DNA of 64,000 nucleotides, from the NCBI RefSeq assembly GCF_003268775.1, contig NZ_QLSU01000005.1, positions 124,001 through 188,000 of the forward strand, read 5' to 3'. The notes beneath the pieces were generated by a model, which did not search any database, was not told where the DNA came from, and saw only the letters and a list, made by a program, of their open reading frames with translations. A program made the translations under genes and the position numbers. How positions within the stretch are numbered: position 1 is the stretch's first letter; every line of letters begins with the position of its first letter. This DNA comes from Paraburkholderia unamae. GTDB taxonomy: Bacteria > Pseudomonadota > Gammaproteobacteria > Burkholderiales > Burkholderiaceae. Shown in pieces: positions 10,123 through 18,676 of this stretch.

Positions 10123-11310
10123 ATGACTCGAAGCGCATATATCGCTGGCGTCGGCATGATTCCGTTCAAGAAGCCCGGCACGAGCGAAACCTACGACACG
10201 ATGGGCGCCACGGCGATTCGCCAGGCGCTCGCCGACGCGGGGCTCGACTACACCGACGTGCAACAAGCCTACGCGGGCTATGTCTACGGCGACTCGACCA
10301 GCGGCCAAAAGGCGCTCTACCAGGTCGGCATGACGGGCATCCCCGTCATCAACGTGAACAACAACTGCGCGACCGGTTCGTCCGCGTTGTTCCTCGCGCG
10401 CCAGGCCGTGCAGAGCGGCGCCGTGGAATGTGCGCTGGCCGTCGGCTTCGAGTTCATGGGTCCGGGCGCGCTGAAGTCGGTGTGGACGGACCGCGCCAGC
10501 GCCCTGGAACGTGCGCTCGACGTCACCGACGAACTGGTCGGCCGCCCCGAGGGCCTGAGCAACGCCATTCGCCAGTTCGCCGGTGCGGGTATGTCGCATA
10601 TGAAGAAGTACGGCACGAAGCTCGAAACCTTCGCGAAGATCCGTGCGAAGGCAAGCCGCCACGCCGCGCGCAATCCGCTCGCCGTGTTCCGTAACGTCGT
10701 CTCGACCGAAGACGTGATGGCCGCGCCGATGCTCTGGGAAGGCGTGCTCACGCGCCTCATGGCCTGCCCGCCCACCTGCGGCGCGGCGGCGGCGCTCGTG
10801 GTTTCCGAGGCGTTCGCGAAGAAGCGCGGCCTGCGCGCCAACGTGGTCATCGCGGGTCAGGCGCTCACCACCGACACGCCGAGCACGTACGACGCGCGTG
10901 ACATGATCCGCGTGGTCGGCTTCGACATGACGCAGTCGGCGGCGAAGATCGCCTATGAGCAAGCCGGCATCGGCCCGCGCGACATCGACGTGATCGAGCT
11001 GCACGACTGCTTCGCGCAAAACGAGTTGCTGACCTATGAGGCGCTCGGCCTGTGCGCGGAAGGCGAAGGCGAAAAACTCGTCAACGACGGCGACAACACC
11101 TATGGCGGCGAATGGGTCGTCAATCCTTCGGGCGGCCTGCTCTCGAAGGGCCACCCGCTCGGCGCAACGGGCCTCGCGCAATGCTACGAACTCACGCAGC
11201 AACTGCGCGGCGCGGCCGGCGAGCGCCAGGTGGAAGGCGCGAAGGTCGCGCTCGCGCACAACGTGGGCCTGGGCGGCGCGTGCGTCGTCACGGTCTACAA
11301 GTCGGTTTGA
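10123..11310 (+). CDS. SCP-x-type thiolase / lipid-transfer-like protein
   Basis: 395-aa thiolase superfamily enzyme, expected to cleave a 3-ketoacyl-CoA with CoA. The nucleophilic cysteine is in NNNCATGSSA (about C82); histidines lie in ELHDCF (about H294) and KGHPLGATG (about H344). The usual C-terminal CxGGGQG motif is replaced by HNVGLGGAC, which places it in the SCP-x / non-specific lipid-transfer-protein branch, used for branched or ring-substituted acyl-CoAs such as sterol side chains. A TTTAGGAGTACC ribosome site precedes the ATG. Fits as the terminal step of the cluster's beta-oxidation route. Confidence 0.88.
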   Translation: MTRSAYIAGVGMIPFKKPGTSETYDTMGATAIRQALADAGLDYTDVQQAYAGYVYGDSTSGQKALYQVGMTGIPVINVNNNCATGSSALFLARQAVQSGAVECALAVGFEFMGPGALKSVWTDRASALERALDVTDELVGRPEGLSNAIRQFAGAGMSHMKKYGTKLETFAKIRAKASRHAARNPLAVFRNVVSTEDVMAAPMLWEGVLTRLMACPPTCGAAAALVVSEAFAKKRGLRANVVIAGQALTTDTPSTYDARDMIRVVGFDMTQSAAKIAYEQAGIGPRDIDVIELHDCFAQNELLTYEALGLCAEGEGEKLVNDGDNTYGGEWVVNPSGGLLSKGHPLGATGLAQCYELTQQLRGAAGERQVEGAKVALAHNVGLGGACVVTVYKSV

Positions 11311-11344
11311 ACGTGAGCCTCGCTCGCGACTGAGGGCCATCGAC

Positions 11345-11785
11345 ATGATCGACAAACAATTCATCGGCAAGACGCTGCCCGCGTTTCGCGCGGTGGCGGA
11401 AGCCGGCCGGCTGCGCTTCTTCGCGAAGGCGATCGGCGAAACGAATCGCGTGTACTTCGACGAAGCCGCCGCGCGCGACGCGGGCCATCCCGCCCTGCCG
11501 CTGCCGCCCACGTTTCTGTTCTCGCTCGAATTCGAGCAGCCCGATGCGTCGTGGCGCGACGAGATCGGCATCGAGCTGCCACGCATTTTGCACGGCGAGC
11601 AGACCTTCACGTATCACCGGCTCGCTTATGCCGGCGATGTGCTGCTGTTCGAGTCGCGCATTGCGGACATCTACGACAAGAAAGGCGGCGCGCTGGAGTT
11701 CGTGGTGCGAGAGACGCGCGTAACGAACCAGCGCGGCGAGCATGTGGCCGATCTGCGCAGCGTGATCGTGCAACGCAACGGCTGA
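11345..11785 (+). CDS. MaoC-like dehydratase, N-terminal-type hot-dog domain
   Basis: 146-aa single hot-dog-fold protein of the FAS1-like/MaoC N-terminal type (starts MIDKQFIGKTL; AIGETNRVYFDE; LPPTFLFSLEF; LHGEQTFTYHR). It has no obvious catalytic Asp/His pair, whereas the next gene encodes the D-x4-H form. In actinobacterial sterol degradation, such paired proteins form a heteromeric enoyl-CoA hydratase, and the same split arrangement is inferred here. ATG at 11345 follows GAGGGCC. Gap to the next gene is 13 nt, implying translational coupling. Confidence 0.82.
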   Translation: MIDKQFIGKTLPAFRAVAEAGRLRFFAKAIGETNRVYFDEAAARDAGHPALPLPPTFLFSLEFEQPDASWRDEIGIELPRILHGEQTFTYHRLAYAGDVLLFESRIADIYDKKGGALEFVVRETRVTNQRGEHVADLRSVIVQRNG

Positions 11786-11798
11786 ACGGAGAATTCGC

Positions 11799-12212
11799 AT
11801 GACCATCCAGTACGACTCGATCAAGGTGGGCGACACCCTCCCCCCGCTCGAACTGCCCCCCGTCGACCGCAAGATGCTCGCGCTCTTCGCGGGGGCGTCG
11901 GGCGATCACAACGCCGTGCATATCGACATCGACTACGCGCGCCGCGCGGGCATGCCCGACGTGTTCGCGCACGGCATGCTCTCGATGGCCTGGCTCGGCC
12001 GCCTGCTCACGCAGTGGGTCGATCAGCGCCAGGTGCGCCAGTTCGGCGTGCGCTTCGTGGGCATCACGCATCTCGGCCATCGCATCGTCTGCACGGGGCG
12101 CGTGGTCGAGAAATTCCAGGCCGAAGGCGAGCAGCGCGTGCGCCTCGAAATCCAGACCGCCAACCAGTATGGCGAACCGCGCGTCGTGGGCGACGCCGTG
12201 GTTTCTCTATAA
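11799..12212 (+). CDS. MaoC family (R)-specific enoyl-CoA hydratase
   Basis: 137-aa hot-dog protein that hydrates trans-2-enoyl-CoA. It has the hydratase signature around ASGDHNAVHID, giving the catalytic Asp and His, followed by FAHGMLSMAWLG, the family's conserved helix. Size is typical of single-domain MaoC hydratases. GGAGAA lies 6 nt before the ATG. Probably partners the preceding N-terminal-type subunit. Precedes the SDR by 35 nt. Confidence 0.87.
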   Translation: MTIQYDSIKVGDTLPPLELPPVDRKMLALFAGASGDHNAVHIDIDYARRAGMPDVFAHGMLSMAWLGRLLTQWVDQRQVRQFGVRFVGITHLGHRIVCTGRVVEKFQAEGEQRVRLEIQTANQYGEPRVVGDAVVSL

Positions 12213-12247
12213 GCAATCCGAATCAAATGATCGAAGGAGAAAGCAGC

Positions 12248-13072
12248 ATGGGTAAGCTCGATGGCAAGGTGGCGCTCGTCACCGGTTCGGGACGCGGCAT
12301 TGGCCGCGCGATTGTGGAAAAGCTTGCGAGCGAAGGCGCCCGCATCGTCGTGAACGACCTCGACGCCGAACCGGCACACGAGACGGTCGAAGCGCTCAGG
12401 AAGATGGGCGCGCAAGCCGTGGCCTGCGTGGGCAACGTCACGGCCCCGGACTTCGCCGAGCGCTTCATCAACACGGCGATGAGCACGTATAAGGGCATCG
12501 ATATCATCGTCAACAACGCCGGCTACACCTGGGACGACGTGATCCAGAAGATGACCGACGAGCAGTGGTACGCGATCCTCGACTGCCACATGACCGCGCC
12601 GTTCCGCATCCTGCGCGCCGCTTATCCGCACGTGAAGGCGCTGCACGCCGCCGACGTGGCCGAAGGGCGCGAGGTATATCGCAAGATCGTGAACATTTCG
12701 TCAGTGTCGGCGCTCAACGGCAACGCGGGGCAGATGAATTACTCGTCGGCCAAGGCAGGGGTGATCGGCATGACGCGCGCGCTCGCCCGTGAATGGGGGC
12801 GCTTCAACGTGAACGTGAACGCGGTGGCGTTCGGCCTGATCCACACGCGCATGACGAGCGCCGACGCGAAAGCGGGTGCGACGGTGAAAATCGACGGCCG
12901 CGATATTCGCGTGGGCCTGAACCCCGACATGCTCAAGACGCATGCGCAGCGCAATCCGCTCGGCCGCGGCGGCACGCCCGAGGAAGCGGCGGGCGGCGTG
13001 TATCTGTTCTGCTCGCCGGAGTCGAACTACATCACCGGGCAGACGGTGGCAGTCGCGGGCAACCTTCAGTAA
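12248..13072 (+). CDS. SDR family NAD(P)-dependent oxidoreductase, probable 3-hydroxyacyl-CoA dehydrogenase
   Basis: 274-aa classical short-chain dehydrogenase. Cofactor loop TGSGRGIG near residue 14, NNAG, then active-site Ser in NISSVS and Tyr-x3-Lys in NYSSAKAG (about Y165/K169). The C-terminal ITGQTVAVAGN is FabG-like. In this context the expected reaction is oxidation of 3-hydroxyacyl-CoA to 3-ketoacyl-CoA before the thiolase (inference from neighbours). ATG at 12248 is chosen because GAAGGAGAAAGC lies just upstream; an in-frame ATG 21 nt earlier lacks a site. Last gene of the cluster; a terminator follows. Confidence 0.9.
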   Translation: MGKLDGKVALVTGSGRGIGRAIVEKLASEGARIVVNDLDAEPAHETVEALRKMGAQAVACVGNVTAPDFAERFINTAMSTYKGIDIIVNNAGYTWDDVIQKMTDEQWYAILDCHMTAPFRILRAAYPHVKALHAADVAEGREVYRKIVNISSVSALNGNAGQMNYSSAKAGVIGMTRALAREWGRFNVNVNAVAFGLIHTRMTSADAKAGATVKIDGRDIRVGLNPDMLKTHAQRNPLGRGGTPEEAAGGVYLFCSPESNYITGQTVAVAGNLQ

Positions 13073-13097
13073 CGCGAAGCAACACGCTGCACCCCGG

Positions 13098-13126
13098 AAA
13101 ACCCGCCGCCGCGCGGGTTTTCTTTT
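13098..13126 (+). terminator. Intrinsic terminator closing the CoA-catabolic cluster
   Basis: Perfect 9-bp stem AAAACCCGC/GCGGGTTTT with a 6-nt loop, followed by CTTTT. It is 25 nt past the SDR stop, marking the operon end. Confidence 0.85.
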
Positions 13127-13157
13127 GGCTCGGCCAAAACGCTCTATTCAAAACGTC

Positions 13158-13622
13158 CTATTCGCCGCCGGTATCGAGGCCGATGCCGCGCGCCATGCCC
13201 GTGGCCGCGAACACCATCACGACGAGCAGCACCGTTTGCCACACGCCGATGCGTGCGTACTTCGGCGCACCCGTGAGGTCGGGCACATCGCCGCGCCGCA
13301 CCGCGAGGCGCCAGCGCAGCAGTGCCATCATCGGTGCGATTTCAAGCAGGAGGATCAGCACGAGTGCGCCCATTTTTACGTGGAAGAGCGGTTCGTGCAG
13401 GTAGTACGCGGCGCCCTTCTCGAAGCCGCCGAACGCGCGCATTGCTCCGGTCACGACCAGCACGACCGCCGAGCCGCCCCAGCCGTTATCGGCGCGAAAG
13501 ATCGCGGGCAGGTCTTCGGTGGAGGTGCAGCGGCGCAAGCCGCGAGTGCGCCGCAGGATCGAGGCGAGCGCGAAACCGAAGGCGAGCAGATGGACGGCGG
13601 CAAGCAACCAGCGTATGAGCAT
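13158..13622 (-). CDS. DUF2214-type integral membrane protein
   Basis: 154 aa with four hydrophobic segments (about residues 5-22, 47-66, 77-97, 127-147) and charged loops, as in the DUF2214 family of predicted inner-membrane proteins. Function unknown. Conserved-looking features are H11 in the first helix and HEPLFHVKMG before the third. ATG at 13622 has GAAGGAGTCG at proper spacing; a longer in-frame reading upstream has no such site and is Arg-rich. Follows the next (upstream) membrane-protein gene on the same strand at 98 nt, possibly co-transcribed. Confidence 0.75.
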   Translation of the reverse strand: MLIRWLLAAVHLLAFGFALASILRRTRGLRRCTSTEDLPAIFRADNGWGGSAVVLVVTGAMRAFGGFEKGAAYYLHEPLFHVKMGALVLILLLEIAPMMALLRWRLAVRRGDVPDLTGAPKYARIGVWQTVLLVVMVFAATGMARGIGLDTGGE

Positions 13623-13720
13623 TGCGACTCCTTCGAACGGACGACAGGAACGGCAAGCAACGGCAAGAAGCAATGAGCAGCGGCAAGCGGGCGACGCGAC
13701 GCGACGCGACGCGGGCAGTG

Positions 13721-14692
13721 TCAGGCCTGTTTCAGTGCGGCGTCGAGCGCACGCGCGGCCGCGCGGTCGCCTTCGGAAGCGAGCCGCGCGCGGAACACGG
13801 TCTGACGGTTGTGCCCCGCCGCGGCCGGCGAGTCCCACAGCAATTCGATCTTCGGCTGGCGTCCGGACTTGCCCGCGGGCGCAGCGGCGGGTGCGGCAGG
13901 TGCAGCCGCCGCCGGCGTCGCAGCGGGCGGCACGCTCCCCTGCGCGGAGGCGCCATCCGGTGCATCCGTGCTGACGTCAGGTCCGGCAATGTCGGCAACA
14001 CCAGTCGCAGCGACAGCATCGCCGGTTTCGGTGACACCTGCCTGCATCCCGGCCGGCGCAGGCAAAAGCGCGGGACCGGGTGCGGACACGCCGCCAGGCG
14101 ACGCGCCCGCCAGCCAGCGCACCGCAAGCTCGCGCGCGTCATACTGGCCAACCTTGCGGCTCTCCTGCCACACGACCGTCGTGCGCGTGGCGGCGTCGAT
14201 CGACACAGCAAAGCGCCCGATCGCAAAACGCCGCGCCGCGAAATTGCTGCGCCAGAGCGCACGCGGCCGGCAGATCCACACCACGGCGGCATACAACGCC
14301 GGCGCGGCGACGAGCCAGCCATTGGTGTCGGCCACGGCGCGAATGGTGCTCCGCCAGCCCGCGGACCAGACGTACATCCCGATCGAGCCGATGGCGAACA
14401 GAAAACCGAGCACGCCGAAAAAGCGCAGCGCCTGGCGCAGCCACTGCGGCAGCGGGTGGAACGGCCGCTCGACGCGCGCCTTCGCGCCGGGCAGCACGAT
14501 GAGCAGGAACAGGAAGACGAGGTTCAGGCACGCCGCGGGCGACGACGCCATGGCTTCGAGCGCGGCGAGGAAATTCATCTGCGCCATGGAGTGCAGCCAG
14601 CGCGCCAGGATCACGAGCCCGATCGCGCGCAGCGCGAAGAGCGTCCCGGCACCGGGTACGGTGGCCGTGGGCGTCGGTCGGGTTCTCGCCAA
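13721..14692 (-). CDS. Uncharacterised membrane protein with Ala/Pro-rich linker
   Basis: About 323 aa; not recognised. The N-terminal half has four probable membrane helices (FALRAIGLVILARWL; LNLVFLFLLIVLP; FFGVLGFLFAIGSIGMYVW; WLVAAPALYAAVVWI). A soluble part follows with the phrase WQESRKVGQYDARELAVRWL, then a low-complexity Ala/Pro/Gly linker (about residues 205-270) and a short basic C-terminus. The start is probably the TTG at 14692: AGAGGAG lies 7 nt upstream, whereas the ATG at 14719 and GTG at 14725 have no ribosome site. Looks lineage-restricted; no function proposed. Confidence 0.65.
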   Translation of the reverse strand: MARTRPTPTATVPGAGTLFALRAIGLVILARWLHSMAQMNFLAALEAMASSPAACLNLVFLFLLIVLPGAKARVERPFHPLPQWLRQALRFFGVLGFLFAIGSIGMYVWSAGWRSTIRAVADTNGWLVAAPALYAAVVWICRPRALWRSNFAARRFAIGRFAVSIDAATRTTVVWQESRKVGQYDARELAVRWLAGASPGGVSAPGPALLPAPAGMQAGVTETGDAVAATGVADIAGPDVSTDAPDGASAQGSVPPAATPAAAAPAAPAAAPAGKSGRQPKIELLWDSPAAAGHNRQTVFRARLASEGDRAAARALDAALKQA

Positions 14693-14820
14693 GGGAATAC
14701 TCCTCTGCTCTGTCTTCATGGGCACCGCGGATTTTACGGCACGGCCATTATAGGGACATTAAGCGGGCGCCTCACTGCCGGCCGCCCTGAATCCCCGTCA
14801 ATGTCCCGCTGACGTGACAA

Positions 14821-14846
14821 CGCCCCGGTGCACGGGCACCGGGGCG
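14821..14846 (-). terminator. Strong GC hairpin downstream of glycosyltransferase
   Basis: Perfect 11-bp stem CGCCCCGGTGC/GCACCGGGGCG with a 4-nt loop, 58 nt past the glycosyltransferase stop. The following U-tract on the minus strand is poor (TTGTCAC), so termination would be U-poor or factor-aided. Confidence 0.55.
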
Positions 14847-14904
14847 CTGGAGGAAAAACGGAGGAAACCGGCCGCGCCGCAGCGCGCCCGGCTTCACTGC
14901 GAGC

Positions 14905-15969
14905 TTAGCCCGCGTTGACTTCGCGCAGCACCGTACGGTGCTTCTGGCGCAGCAGGTCTTCGTACACGGCGACGTAGTTGCGCGCCATCACCTTCGACGA
15001 GAAGCGGTCTTCGAACGCCTTGCGCACGGCGGCGCGCGGCAGCGTCGACAGGCGCTTGACCGCCGCGGCTGCACTGATTTCGTCTTCGACGACGAAGCCC
15101 GACACGCCGTTTTCGATGACTTCCGGCACCGAGCCGCGCTTGAAGGCGATGACCGGCGTACCGCAGGCCATGGCTTCGATCATGACGAGGCCGAAGGGCT
15201 CCGGCCAGTCGATCGGGAACACCAGGGCGTGCGCGTTGCCGAGGAACTCGCGCTTTTCGTGCTCGCCGATTTCGCCGATGTACTCGACGTGCGGCAGCGC
15301 CATCAGCGGCTTGATGACTTCTTCGTAGTAGGCGCGGTCGGCCTTGTCGATCTTGGCGGCGACCTTGAGCTTCATGCCCGCCTGGCCGGCGATGCGAATC
15401 GCCTTGTCAAGACCCTTCTCCGGCGAAACGCGGCCGAGGAAGGCAAGGTAGCCGGGCTCGACGTTCGGGATCGGCTTGAGCACGTCTTCCGGCAGGCCGT
15501 GGTAGACGGTCTGCTGCCAGTTGGCTTGCTGGAGCGGAATGCGCTGGTTGTCCGAGATCGAAACGACCGGCACGTCGTTGAACGCCGTGAAGATCGGTTG
15601 CAGTTCCGGCAGGTCCAGACGGCCGTGCATCGTGGTGACGAAGGGCACCGGCTGACGCTGGAACAGCGAGAACGGGTAGTAGTCGATGTGGAAATGCAGC
15701 ACGTCGAACTCGTCCGCGCGGCGGCGCACTTCTTCGAGCAGCAGCATGTGCGGAGCCATCACATCGCGAATCGTCGGGTCGAGGCGCAGCGCCTGCGGCC
15801 AGAATGCTTCGAGCTTTGCCGAGGTGATCGAATCGCCGCTAGCGAAGAGCGTGACGTCGTGGCCCTGCTCGACCAGCGCTTCGGTCAGGTAGGAGACCAC
15901 CCGTTCCGTGCCGCCGTACAGCTTGGGAGGAACCGCCTCGTGCAACGGAGCGATTTGAGCGATTCGCAT
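14905..15969 (-). CDS. Glycosyltransferase family 4 protein
   Basis: 354-aa GT-B-fold enzyme, cytoplasmic. N-terminal acceptor domain begins MRIAQIAPL with the PPKLYGGTERVVSYL motif typical of GT4; the C-terminal nucleotide-sugar domain has FLGRVSPEKGLDKAIRIA, and the donor-phosphate motif PFGLVMIEAMACGTPVIA supplies the E-x7-E pair. Acceptor and sugar are unknown. ATG at 15969 is preceded by AAGGAGTTC. Stands alone between a long intergenic region (upstream) and a strong hairpin (downstream). The otsBA genes 3 kb away suggest a carbohydrate neighbourhood but no direct link. Confidence 0.88.
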   Translation of the reverse strand: MRIAQIAPLHEAVPPKLYGGTERVVSYLTEALVEQGHDVTLFASGDSITSAKLEAFWPQALRLDPTIRDVMAPHMLLLEEVRRRADEFDVLHFHIDYYPFSLFQRQPVPFVTTMHGRLDLPELQPIFTAFNDVPVVSISDNQRIPLQQANWQQTVYHGLPEDVLKPIPNVEPGYLAFLGRVSPEKGLDKAIRIAGQAGMKLKVAAKIDKADRAYYEEVIKPLMALPHVEYIGEIGEHEKREFLGNAHALVFPIDWPEPFGLVMIEAMACGTPVIAFKRGSVPEVIENGVSGFVVEDEISAAAAVKRLSTLPRAAVRKAFEDRFSSKVMARNYVAVYEDLLRQKHRTVLREVNAG

Positions 15970-16599
15970 AGTGGTGAACTCCTTCCTCGTAAAATATCGG
16001 GCAATAGACTGCAAATTTGACAATCGACCTATGCAGGCTGCGGCATCCTTGTCGCCACGCGCCATACCAGGCGTTCCTTACCGCTAACCGCGCCGGAATT
16101 CCGGACACAGACCCGACGCAGTTGTGAAGTGGCAAGAAAGCACACGCGGCGGTTCAGGCGGTAAACGCGCAGGGTTCGCGGTCGTTGACACAGAAGCTGT
16201 CAAATTCCCTACGCCGTCCGAGTCGGCATTATCCCGGACCAGGGAAAATACCGGCTAGATCATTTCAAAGTCTTTACGTTGTTACAAACCGGAAACACTC
16301 CGCAACCCACTGTTTTCTAAGACAGTTCTAGATTTGGGGACTGCGAGGCGAAACGCAACTGCGGACAAATGCCGCTTTTTGGCATCCCGGGTTGCACTCC
16401 TCCGCTCCGGCGGATGGCGTCACTGGCATGAGCACAGCGCCGTTCCGAATGCAATCCGTAATTCTATCTCTAAAACGTCTATCTCTAAAACGCCCCGGGA
16501 TTCCTGTTGAACCTCTGCCGCAACAGCATGTCCCCAATCCGTATCCCCGGCGTTCGTGTCGCGATATGATGCGCGTCCGCCGGGCACAGGCGGTGCGCC
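15970..16599. other. 630-bp divergent intergenic region
   Basis: Between the divergent glycosyltransferase and ABC exporter genes. It is more A/T-rich than its surroundings (16190-16330) and holds promoters for both, but no hexamer pair I would defend. Contains a 15-bp tandem duplication at 16464-16493 and the imperfect palindrome ACTGTTTTCTAAGACAGT (about 16309-16326). No gene seen. Confidence 0.6.
16464..16493. repeat. Two-copy 15-bp tandem repeat
   Basis: CTATCTCTAAAACG followed by T (copy 1) and C (copy 2): 14 of 15 positions identical, directly adjacent, upstream of the ABC exporter gene. Function unknown; replication slippage is the simplest origin. Confidence 0.8.
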
Positions 16600-18570
16600 A
16601 TGTGCGTGGGGTGTTTACAATGCGGGAAGTCCGCCTTCGCTGCCGCGCGCCTGAAGCCGTTCGTAGCCGTTGCGCGCTTCCTCACTTTTTTGAACTTGCA
16701 CGGACGAAGTTCCGTCAGACCGACCGCCGATCAATTGGAACATCTGACCATCGCCCAGCGTAACGCCCACAACGCAAAGCTCGCGAGCTATGCGCGGCAC
16801 CCGCTCGCGTTTCTTTTCCGTTACATCAAGCGCCACCCGCTCGCGCACGCCATCGTGCTCGCCAGCGTGTTCGCGGCCGTCGGCTGCGCGCTTGCGTCGC
16901 AGTACGCGATCAAGCATCTGATCGACGTGCTCGGCGCGGGCCGCCACCATCCGGGGCCGCTGTGGACCGCCTTCGCCATCCTGGTTGGCCTGATCGCCGC
17001 CGACAACCTGCTCTGGCGGGTCGGCGGATGGTTCGCCGCGCACACCTTCGTCGCCGTCACGGGCGACCTGCGGCGCGACCTGTTCCAGTATCTGAGCGGG
17101 CACTCCCCCACCTACTACGCCGAAAAGCAGCCCGGCACGCTCGCCAGCCGCATCACCGCGACCTCGAACGCCGTCTACACGGCCGAGAACACCACCGCCT
17201 GGAACGTGCTGCCGCCCTGTATCGCCGTGGCGGGTGCAATCGTCATGATCATCGCGGTCAATCCGTTGATGGCGGCGGGCCTGCTGCTCTGCTCAGCCAT
17301 TCTTTCGGTGATCCTCTTCAAGCTGGCCGGGCGCGGCTCGTCGCGCCACCACACGTTCGCCTCCAAGGCGGCCGCCGTGGACGGCGAACTCGTCGACGTG
17401 ATTGGCAACATGGCGCTCGTGCGCGCCTTTGGCATGACGTTCCGCGAGCAAAAGCGCTTCGGCTCGACCGTGAAGGCCGAACTCGACGCGCGCCGCCAGA
17501 GCCTGCTTTACCTCGAAAAGCTGCGTCTGCTGCACGCCGTGATCACGGCCATGCTCTCCGCCGGCCTGCTCGGCTGGGCGCTGTGGCTGTGGGACCAGGG
17601 CAAGGCGACTTCCGGCGACATCGTGCTGGTCAGCTCGCTCGGCTTCACGATCCTGCACGGCACGCGCGACCTCGCGGTGGCGCTCGTGGACGTGACCCAA
17701 CACGTGGCGCGCCTCGCCGAAGCCGTGCAAACGCTGCTCGAACCGCACGGCATGCCCGACCGCGACGACGCCACGGAACTCGTGGCGCAAGGCGGCCAGG
17801 TCGATTTCGAGGGCGTGAACTTCGCCTACCCGCACCGCAAGCCGATTCTCGACCACTTCGACCTGCGCATCGAGGCGGGCCAGCGCGTGGGCCTGATCGG
17901 CAAGTCGGGCGCGGGCAAGACCACGGTGCTCGCCCTGCTCCAGCACTTCTACGACACCCAGGCCGGCGCCATCAAGATCGACGGTCAGGACATCGCGCAT
18001 GTGACCCAGGACAGCTTGCGCCATGCGATTGCGCTCGTACCGCAGGACATTTCGCTGCTGCACCGGACGATCTACGAGAACATCGCCTATGGCCGCCCGG
18101 AGGCGACCCGCGAGGAAGTGCTGGCCGCGGCCCGCGAGGCGCGCTGCGCCGACTTCATCGAGGCGATGCCCGAGGGCTACGACACGATCGTGGGCGACCG
18201 CGGCGTGAAGCTCTCCGGCGGGCAGCGCCAGCGCATCGCCATCGCGCGTGCCATCCTCAAGAATTCGCCGATCCTGCTGCTCGACGAGGCGACCTCGGCG
18301 CTCGACAGCGCATCCGAAGAAGCCATCCAGCAGGCGCTCGACCGGCTGATGGTGGGCCGCACCGTGATCGCCATCGCGCACCGTCTCTCGACGCTGCACA
18401 ACTTCGACCGCATCATCGTGATGAGCGCGGGCAAGGTGATCGACGACGGCAGCCCCGAGGAATTGCGCAACCGCCCGGGCCTCTATCGCGATCTGCTCGC
18501 CAAGCAGTACGGCAAGCAGTCCACGTTGCATCTGGGCAACAAAAAGACCGACGAGAAACACGTGGCCTGA
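16600..18570 (+). CDS. ABC transporter, fused permease/ATPase (exporter type)
   Basis: 656-aa half-transporter of the MsbA/Atm1-like exporter class; works as a homodimer in the inner membrane. Transmembrane domain of about six helices (roughly residues 75-360), then the nucleotide-binding domain: Walker A GKSGAGKTT (about 434-442), signature LSGGQRQRIAIARA (from about 538), Walker B ILLLDEATSALD (about 558-569), and the switch His in AIAHRLS. Cargo unknown. The first 45 residues are not typical and the ATG at 16600 lacks a ribosome site; a later start (for example TTG at 16735) is possible. Single gene, ends before a bidirectional terminator. Confidence 0.9.
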   Translation: MCVGCLQCGKSAFAAARLKPFVAVARFLTFLNLHGRSSVRPTADQLEHLTIAQRNAHNAKLASYARHPLAFLFRYIKRHPLAHAIVLASVFAAVGCALASQYAIKHLIDVLGAGRHHPGPLWTAFAILVGLIAADNLLWRVGGWFAAHTFVAVTGDLRRDLFQYLSGHSPTYYAEKQPGTLASRITATSNAVYTAENTTAWNVLPPCIAVAGAIVMIIAVNPLMAAGLLLCSAILSVILFKLAGRGSSRHHTFASKAAAVDGELVDVIGNMALVRAFGMTFREQKRFGSTVKAELDARRQSLLYLEKLRLLHAVITAMLSAGLLGWALWLWDQGKATSGDIVLVSSLGFTILHGTRDLAVALVDVTQHVARLAEAVQTLLEPHGMPDRDDATELVAQGGQVDFEGVNFAYPHRKPILDHFDLRIEAGQRVGLIGKSGAGKTTVLALLQHFYDTQAGAIKIDGQDIAHVTQDSLRHAIALVPQDISLLHRTIYENIAYGRPEATREEVLAAAREARCADFIEAMPEGYDTIVGDRGVKLSGGQRQRIAIARAILKNSPILLLDEATSALDSASEEAIQQALDRLMVGRTVIAIAHRLSTLHNFDRIIVMSAGKVIDDGSPEELRNRPGLYRDLLAKQYGKQSTLHLGNKKTDEKHVA

Positions 18571-18603
18571 CGCGCGCCGCGAGCCTCCCAAGGCTCCGGA
18601 CGC

Positions 18604-18645
18604 AAAAAAGCCGCTTCAGGGCATGGCCCGAAGCGGCTTTTTTTT
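18604..18645. terminator. Bidirectional intrinsic terminator
   Basis: Perfect 14-bp stem AAAAAAGCCGCTTC/GAAGCGGCTTTTTT with a 12-nt loop and T-runs on both strands. It separates the ABC exporter gene (plus) from otsA (minus), which converge here. Confidence 0.92.
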
Positions 18646-18676
18646 CGTCTTTGGCGTCGCCAGCAGGCTTGGGCGT

